Source: Clavelina lepadiformis (Eukaryota > Chordata > Ascidiacea > Aplousobranchia > Clavelinidae). Taken from it: a DNA stretch of 64,000 nucleotides. A program made the translations under genes and the position numbers. How positions within the stretch are numbered: the stretch's first letter is position 1; each line of letters starts with the position of its first letter. Location: the NCBI RefSeq assembly GCF_947623445.1, contig NC_135243.1, positions 3,722,501-3,786,500 of the forward strand, in the 5' to 3' direction. Shown here piece after piece: positions 57,551 to 64,000 of this stretch. Below the pieces are notes generated by a model. The model saw only the letters and a program-made list of their open reading frames with translations. It made no database searches and had not been told where the DNA came from.

Positions 57551-58339
57551 TTAAGACATTCCAAGACTACTTTTCCAGGTCTGGACGCGTGGTAGTGCAT
57601 AGCGTACTGCTTCTTGACATTGTTCTAAAGAACACAATGGGCCACTTGCAATCACGATACCTGTCGAATAAACCAGAGAAAAACGTGACAGTACTGTGTA
57701 TGTGGCATTGTAAGCTTTTACTGTATGTCTTCATTTCAAACTATCCTTAAAAATGCTGAGTTAAACAATTATTAGACATCTTACTTCTGGGTTGAGTGAG
57801 ATTTACCCCGAAAACGAGAAATCTTGACAGACTTTCAAAAATGAATTGGTCGTCTTCTTTCTTGATAAATTCGAATTGATGGTCGGAAATCTTGAAATTT
57901 AAACCATTCGCCCGAATAAGGATTTCAGCTTCGGAAAACTAGTTTAAAAACGGCGAAATAAAATTAAAAAGACTTAAAAAATTTTAAACTACAAATTGTA
58001 GATACAAAATTGTTAGAAGTATAAAGCATACTTGTAAGACACATTACTTTGCAATTAAAGGAAACAACAACAAACAACTAGCAACAACAAACAACTAGCA
58101 ACAACAAACAACTAGCAACAACAAACAACTAGCAACAACCTAAATTAACCGACTGAATCCACCAAAGGGACTACAAAAATTTAATTCTTAGATAATTTAC
58201 TTACAGAAAAGTCTTTATAAAAACCGGGAAACCACCCGCATTCTCCTCTGATGCCATCCTCTTTATGCGCATAGACATAATTGACATAATGACCAGCTTT
58301 CTTTACAACTTCAACGCAAAATTCATCCAACCCCATCAT
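57551..58339 (-). CDS. Profilin-like protein, cluster copy H
   Basis: Exons 58205-58339, 57785-57938 and 57551-57660. Two adjacent ATGs (58339 and 58336) are possible; alignment with siblings favours the second, giving 131 residues. It starts MGLDEFCVEVV, so Trp3 is replaced by Leu. Then come VNYVYAHKEDGIRGECGWFP, with a shifted Trp, and a longer exon 2 (IRANGLNFKIS, FESLSRFLVFG). Exon 3 reads SIVIASGPLCSLEQCQEAVR and continues 15 residues past the usual end. It is the most diverged intact copy. Intron 1 contains a 17-bp minisatellite. It may have lost the polyproline/actin surface or be under relaxed constraint. Confidence 0.75.
58064..58140. repeat. 17-bp minisatellite in intron 1 of copy H
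   Basis: About four and a half head-to-tail units of GCAACAACAAACAACTA, nearly without mismatch. Confidence 0.9.
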
Positions 58340-58878
58340 GATTGAGTGTTTTCAAAGCCACTAAACCTTTCTTAATATCTATAAAAAGTTATATTTTTAG
58401 GGACGGTTAACTTCAGAACTATTTAGCCAAGAGCATTTTTTTCAAATTTACTAGTAAATATTATGGTTTAAATCATTTCCTTTTTGTATGATATTTTACT
58501 GCCTGTCATTTACTGAAGATGCCTTGTAGAGCGAAATATATATTTATAAAACATGGTTGATCAGATAACTTAACTTGGCTGAAAATTGTTTTTATTACAA
58601 CTTATTAAAGATAATAGTACAAAATAGTATATGTTTATAACACAATTCCATCATTTGTACATTTTCTACGAAAATCTATCTACAAAATTCCTGTTTTAAT
58701 TTTGAACTTTGTACATTTATAGTTGTGGCGGTAAGCTAACAACTAAACGGTTGACCTTAACTTCATTCAATTCATTAAAAAGTCAAGATAGTACCAACAA
58801 ATGCCAAATTCTTTCTGAAGCACTAACATCATCAACCTGCTAATCATTGACTTAAATCAGTAAGATGAGAACCAAACC
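58340..58878. other. Upstream region of copy H
   Basis: AT-rich promoter space of about 540 bases, longer than for other copies. No gene. Confidence 0.4.
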
Positions 58879-58990
58879 TGGTTACAACTAATGCATTCGA
58901 CAACCAAAGACGCTAAGCATCGCAGACTAAAGTAATCTTCGCTGAGTAGAGCCAGCGTCGCACGTTGATTAATTAAAACAAGATACACTG
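58879..58990 (-). promoter_or_regulatory. Conserved upstream block of copy H
   Basis: Contains GACAACCAAAGACGCTAAGC, then GCCAGCGTCGCACGTTGATT and AATTAAAACAAG. It matches the right half of the blocks of copies A and F. Confidence 0.5.
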
Positions 58991-59586
58991 AAAGGAAAGA
59001 TGCGTTACGGCAAGGTAAGTTACAGATCCACAGACGCACAGATTCTGATATTTACTAATGACAAATAAGTTATTGACGAATGATAACATGTCATCAGCCG
59101 GCTACCTCAATGATCGAACGCATGCAACTATAGAAGCACTTAACGTTACACTAAACAAGAGATTCTTGATAACTGATAGCAGCACCGATCGACCATATTT
59201 TAGCTATGCAGCACAACACATATGAAGCTAGCCCTGGTCAGTGAACAACAAAACATGCAATAACATAAGAGGGAAATAGTCCAGTGCTTTCTAATGAATT
59301 TACAAAATTTTCAAACAACGAAAGTTAGTATCTTTCAACTTTTTGCCCATTCAATGCGACTAAAGGTGATATCAAATAACAGTACATACTATGACGTGGC
59401 GTTCCTTGATAGGTTCATGCGACGCGAATAATACGGTTCAAACAATGGTTGAAGCAATTGGTTGAGATGAGCATGCAAGGAATTTTTGCCTGGATTGTCG
59501 CGAACTGACTACGTGGTGATAATGTTTGATCCCATGTTGGCCATCCATTTCGTTGCACGTGTCAATTTTATTCTAAGTGTATAATA
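58991..59586. other. Spacer between head-to-head copies H and I
   Basis: No gene is supported in this stretch. Confidence 0.4.
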
Positions 59587-59636
59587 CTAATCAACGTGTA
59601 AAGCGTGTAACTGCTTGCAACCTTAATTGCTTAACG
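59587..59636 (+). promoter_or_regulatory. Conserved upstream block of copy I, inverted
   Basis: Reads AATCAACGTGTAAAGCGTGT, then AACTGCTTGCAA and CCTTAATTGCTT. This is the reverse complement of the block seen before minus-strand copies, so it flips together with the gene. It lies 225 bases before the copy I ATG. Confidence 0.55.
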
Positions 59637-59860
59637 GAATTCCATACTCAGAGATTTTTTGGTCAGTTGCAAGCTCACTACGTGCTCAAGTCAATGCCAT
59701 TACCCACGACTGTTGTTGTAATTGGTTCGTGTTTGTTAGAGTTTTAGTCATAATGTGTCTTTTTATATTTTTATATTTCATTTTAATGTAATTTGAATAT
59801 ACATTTTTGATCCTATTTTAAAAAGATACTAGGTAAAGAAAAGTTTTCTGCACGACACAA

Positions 59861-60834
59861 ATGGGTTGGTTTCAATTTTGTCGCGCAGTTAAAAAAAACG
59901 GGAGGTCCATCAGTTAAATTTATCTTTATTATGCAGAAGAGAGAAGGGTTGGAAATGAATTCGCGCATAACAATTTTCCAAAATTTACAGTAAGTATAAT
60001 CAGTAGAAATGTAAATTTAACTACAAAGGTTCATTGTTATATTTTTGATTCATGTGATCCCAAATATGCGAGATAATAGTTACTGGTTTCTTATTCAGTT
60101 ACCGGTTACCAGTTAGTTAATGCTTAATTAGGTACTAGTTACTGTAGTTAAAAAGTTTGAGAGTGCTTTTTCGTAAATATGGCTCCAACTTAATCCATGA
60201 CTTTTTTCTTTTAAATTGTCGTCGAGTGCGTGTAAGATCCACACGATATTAGCCTGTACTTTTATAACTTGTTGCATACACATTATTTTTAGTCAAAATA
60301 GTTTAATTGTTTTACACTTTAACATTAAAATAAATATGATAAAATTTTTATATGATAATGTAAGAACTATATGTTGGTTTGCTTGCACAAACGGCCAATG
60401 CAGATGTGTTTTCGTTTTCTTTGGTTTCATCAACTTTACTCTGATATTTATCAAATATTGAGATTTCAACCAACGTCAAATCTGAAGGTTCTAATTTCCA
60501 GCTCCGTGGTGTGGTATTCAATTGTGTAGAGAACTTCTGTGGTGTTTTTACTTACAAAAGTCCAACAATTTCGATTGTTCATATGAACAGCCAGGAATGT
60601 AAGATGTCTATCATGCATGAAATTTTGGATTGTGTTGGAATTACATTTATAGAGTAAAAGACATCGTAGCTTTCGAGTTAAGTTAAATCCTTTTAAATTT
60701 AGTAACTAATAAGACTTTTTTGATGTATTGAATTATTTTTACAGTTTATCTAAACTTAGTGATAGGTGGCTGCATGGGCGGACGCTCATGACATTTGTTT
60801 AAACGCGGTTAAAGCGGCATTCCCGAATCTATGA
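59861..60834 (+). pseudogene. Profilin-like cluster copy I, broken
   Basis: Three exon-like pieces at 59861-59989, about 60463-60598 and about 60745-60834 match sibling exons. Exon 1 starts MGWFQFCRAVKKNGRSIS and then has TAA at 59915-59917; the same frame continues after it as YYAEERRVGNEF and NNFPKFT to a good donor, and the exon length (129) is exactly that of the siblings. Exon 2 reads EISTNVKSEGSNFQLRGVVF but seems to lack its usual first codons at the acceptor. Exon 3 ends ADAHDICLNAVKAAFPNL, preceded by VIGGCMG in another frame, consistent with a one-base shift (90 bases instead of 89 or 92). It is a host gene copy that has decayed recently. Confidence 0.72.
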
Positions 60835-61992
60835 AGACTTTTCCACTGAAGCTTTTGTTCGTCGTTGCATTGTTTTCAAAGTTAATGTTTCGTGACACAT
60901 TTTAACGAAATAAACGATTTCTGACTTTTAGCAATAGACAAAATCGTTTACACAGTGTCTCATTGTTTCTTAAGTGAGAGAAAAATAAGTTCGCGCCCAT
61001 AAGCGAAGAAAATTCGTCAGTACTTAGTAAAGAATTCTTCAATGTCGTTTAGTGATTTGTAAGTATTCGATTGTGTGCGTTACAAACTTTTTATTTAATA
61101 ATCATTGTTGTGACGTTGAAGGAAAATCTTTCAATGATACAACGTTTACTTATTGCAATGAAACAAACAGTGTATTAAGGTAAATCTGAAATCATATGTT
61201 TTACCCGCTTTGGATATGAATGATAATGAAACCAGATTAGGTATTTGTAAAGCAGTGGTTAGCAGGCTGGTTAGATCATCCTGGCATCCACTTTATAAAG
61301 TGCGTGGAGAGAGCAGGTGATAAGAAAACCATCAAAGCAAAGGGCTGAGTTTAATTCGTTGCAATCGGCAAAAGACAGCCCCTGATGTCGATTTTAATTA
61401 GATTTTGCTTGTTTGCAACTATGGGGACGAAAGCGTAAGAAATTTTGCCGGAAAGTTTAGATGGTGTAGCGGTGGCATAGAGCCTGGTATTAAAAGATAA
61501 CTTGTTGCATAACATTCATGATAACCATGATGGTACTTATTTCAGCTTTACCGACATGCAAACGTAGCTGGTTTGATGATGTTACAGTACGTGAAATTCA
61601 TATAGAAACGTTTTGTGATTACTTGCAAACTGAAGATTATCAGTTATTGCTTTACACCAATCATGTCAAAACGCCTTTTTTTCCACCATGATTTTTATCA
61701 TCTTTATTCATCTTTAACTGTTTTGGGAGCCTTGAAGATTTTGAGTGACGTATGGGTACCAGTTAAATGTCCATTTACTTTCTTCAAGTCACACAGTTAT
61801 AATTGGTTTACTGTAAGGGCGCATATTAAGTGTCAAATTGTTTATTAAAATCAATTAAAATTGATGAATTTATGTCGAGTCAAAGGTCCATTGTAAAATA
61901 AATTGTCAGAATATGGAAAAATATTTTTATTTTTATTGATCACAATTCAACATGTAGTTTTATAACATTGAAAACGATGCAGAGATTGGTTG
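60835..61992. other. Spacer between tail-to-tail copies I and J
   Basis: No supported gene. The segments at 61255-61400 and 61460-61490 (TGGTGTAGCGGTGGCATAGA) are less AT-rich and slightly tRNA-like, but without a clear box B. Confidence 0.4.
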
Positions 61993-63056
61993 TCAAACTC
62001 CATTTGGATAAAACCACCTGAGCCAGGTTATCCCAAAATGCACCGCTCTTTGACATTGATGAAAAGAACCGTTTGAGCCACATGCCGCCAAGATAACTGC
62101 CCAAATAAAAGCATCAAAAATATTGCCTAACTGATTGAATTTAAACGAACAAATTTTGTGCGCAATTATGGATTAACAATTATCCATTATGGTTTGGATG
62201 GCTTCATCTCTAACAAAAAATATATATAGAAACAGTTAGGTTCAAATATTCAGACATCTTACATTCAGGAGTAGATGCAAAAGAAAGGCACCTTGTAGGA
62301 CTCTCATAAGCGAATACACCGTCGACATGCTCAATAAATCTGTATTCCTCGCCACGAAGCACGAAGTTAGAACCTTTGGAATTTGTGATAATCGATGTTT
62401 CTGGAAGCTAGTTTATAAATATCAAAACTAAATTCAAATGATACATCGCATTTACAAAATAACTACAATCAAAATACGAATACAAAATAAATTTAAACCT
62501 TAAACACGGTTAGAAAGATTAAAAAAACTAAACTAAACTAAAATTAAAAACGGAAATACAACGTTTATCTCGCAATGTGTTCGTAAATAGCGACTCAACG
62601 TTTAAGAATATACATGTAAATAAATCTCAAACACAATGTCATATGTAACTATTAGTGGAGGGTAAAAGTTTTACTTATAACCAGGACCTATTGCGCAATA
62701 CTGCAAAGTAAGCCTTGTAATAACCAACATATAACTATATAATTGATATTATTTACAAAATTTATACAAATACTTTTATACATTTTACTTAATTACATCT
62801 GAATTTTACCTACTTTATTTTCTTACTTATTTTATTTGCTCGTACTTATTTTGTTCTTATTTTACCTACTTTATTTTACTTACTTGACACTTCGCTTACT
62901 TTTAAACAAATTAACTGAATTACTTACTGAAAAACTTGGGAAAACATTATTTGTCCGTAGCTCTCCCCATCTGATTTGCCTAGACCCTATATAGATATAA
63001 TCGACCAAAGGACCTCCGTTCATGAAAACTGTCCGGCAATATTCATCAAAAGCCAT
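61993..63056 (-). CDS. Profilin-like protein, cluster copy J
   Basis: A 125-residue protein from exons 62928-63056, 62263-62407 and 61993-62096. It starts MAFDEYCRTVFMNGG, where Trp3 is replaced by Phe and the Tyr6 position keeps Tyr, then VDYIYIGSRQIRWGEL with the second Trp kept. Exon 2 reads IITNSKGSNFVLRGEEYRFI and GVFAYESPTRCLSFA. Exon 3 reads FILAACGSNGSFHQCQRAVH and GITWLRWFYPNGV. Start by alignment; the frame is open seven codons upstream. Intact. The cluster may continue past the window end. Confidence 0.82.
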
Positions 63057-63349
63057 TTGTGAATTACGAAGTGACAATATTATTTCTTCCTTATACCTTT
63101 CTTAAACAAATCTTTTAGCTTCTAAATGTAAAATGAAAATTTCCAAACTAAATATAATTACGAATAAATTCTCTTCGATTGTATTACTGTACTTACTTAA
63201 GGTTTTCTATTTAGTTACTTTCGATACTCTTACCGAGTAATCTGTATTTCTTGTAAACTTAATGAACTACATTTGACTGCAAGGTTAATATCTATTTATA
63301 GCGAATGCAACTTTTTACCTCAAAGGACATAAAAATTTACTTAATTACA
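63057..63349. other. Upstream region of copy J
   Basis: AT-rich promoter space, no gene. Confidence 0.4.
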
Positions 63350-63482
63350 TGTTGTACAGTTAACTAGCAACTGAAAACGACAAACGTTAAGTACAACACA
63401 AGGCAAGCAATTAACACTGCTAGCAGTAACCCGCTTTCCACGTTGATTACCGACACGGTAAAGCAAAACGCATACAAGAAAC
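63350..63482 (-). promoter_or_regulatory. Conserved upstream block of copy J
   Basis: The most complete version: GTTAACTAGCAACTGAAAAC, GACAAACGTTAAGTACAACA, CAAGCAATTAACACTGCTAG, CAGTAACCCGCTTTCCACGT followed by TGATTACCGACACGG, then GCAAAACGCATACAAG. Confidence 0.58.
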
Positions 63483-64000
63483 TACAGGCAAATTGTAATC
63501 AAAAAACTTGATTTGGTGGATTAAAGTATTTATGAAGATGTTTGCATTTTAATAACACTTTTGGTGATAGTCTTCTTTATGTATTATAGAAGAAAATTTC
63601 GCAACAATAATAACTGTTAAAGACAGTTATGAGATATAGCGAAATGAGATATAGTTTTAAAGTGAATTTGTCCTTTTATTTTAGCAAGTACGCTCGTCTT
63701 AAATTTGTGAAAGCATGTAAGCTCTACACAAGCAAAACCCTCAAAAATTTAGAATAAAACCAACACCAGTTAAAATAAGACCAACAGTGTTGTAATAGGT
63801 ATAAATATTTAAGAAACGCGAGAACTTAAATCTTTGATAGAAATATTTTCCCCATTTTGAACTTGTTCTAGTGATGACATTATTTTGCTATTCATATATA
63901 GAATTACATCTTCCTCAGCGCTTGGCTAACCGCCATAGACGTAATAAATATAGCAAATAATTTTTTGTTTCTTAAGGTGCAAATATTTACCCATGGAAAA
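63483..64000. other. Window end, no gene seen
   Basis: AT-rich sequence; no profilin-like exon or other coding segment is recognisable before the end of the window. Confidence 0.4.

Noticed and set aside
61255-61490. tRNA-like segment TGGTGTAGCGGTGGCATAGA
   Set aside because: Box A is arguable but no box B or acceptor pairing is visible at the right distance.
1-64000. CRISPR array, bacterial operon or phage features
   Set aside because: The window has spliced eukaryotic genes throughout; the only short tandem repeats are two intronic minisatellites and a microsatellite without spacers.

Overview
The window looks like a euchromatic piece of an invertebrate-deuterostome genome, most likely an ascidian tunicate (Ciona-like). 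It is AT-rich, its genes are compact with short GT-AG introns, and its housekeeping proteins are close to vertebrate ones (CNDP2, GPAA1, HYPK). It also carries rhamnose-binding-lectin and CUB/ZP membrane proteins and a SEFIR receptor. The tunicate assignment is inference; animal and deuterostome are safer.

Left part, 1-28.5 kb, conventional genes. The 3' end of an SLC1 glutamate transporter is at 1-1163 (+). A single-exon IL-17-receptor-like SEFIR protein follows at 2373-3800 (-). A seven-exon, three-domain rhamnose-binding lectin lies at 6316-8334 (+). A complete ten-exon cytosolic dipeptidase CNDP2 lies at 9861-13364 (-). A FLYWCH zinc-finger protein with an unrecognised C-terminal region is at 17194-21824 (+), followed by HYPK at 22837-23774 (+). 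GPAA1, the GPI transamidase subunit, is at 24256-28474 (+) and contains a textbook U12-type AT-AC intron.

Right part, 29.3-63.1 kb, is the unusual region. It holds a cluster of ten copies of one small three-exon gene: a first exon of about 43 codons, a second of about 48, a third of about 23-40, with phases 0 and 1. The copies start Met-x-Trp, carry a Tyr-x-x-Ile-Gly...Trp-Gly-Glu block, a central strand block (Asn-Phe-x-Leu-Arg-Gly-Glu-Glu-Tyr) and end in Gln-Cys-x-x-x-Val-x-x-Gly-x-x-Tyr-Leu. This is the profilin layout, so I read them as a divergent profilin-like expansion. Eight copies are on the minus strand and two on the plus strand; one plus copy has a nonsense codon and a frame disruption, and the other lacks the last helix. 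Most copies share a conserved upstream block about 300 bp before the ATG. Broken fragments of GPAA1 exons 5 and 10 lie among the copies, suggesting that the cluster grew by segmental duplication next to GPAA1.

A 13-exon CUB/ZP/EGF transmembrane protein gene (43681-47748, +) sits inside the cluster. Five hAT-type MITEs with exact 8-bp target duplications (one nested in another), a fold-back element, tRNA-derived SINE pieces, an initiator-tRNA relic and a degraded mobile-element protein complete the window. All exon chains were assembled by eye from splice signals and reading frame; no alignment program or transcript data was available.
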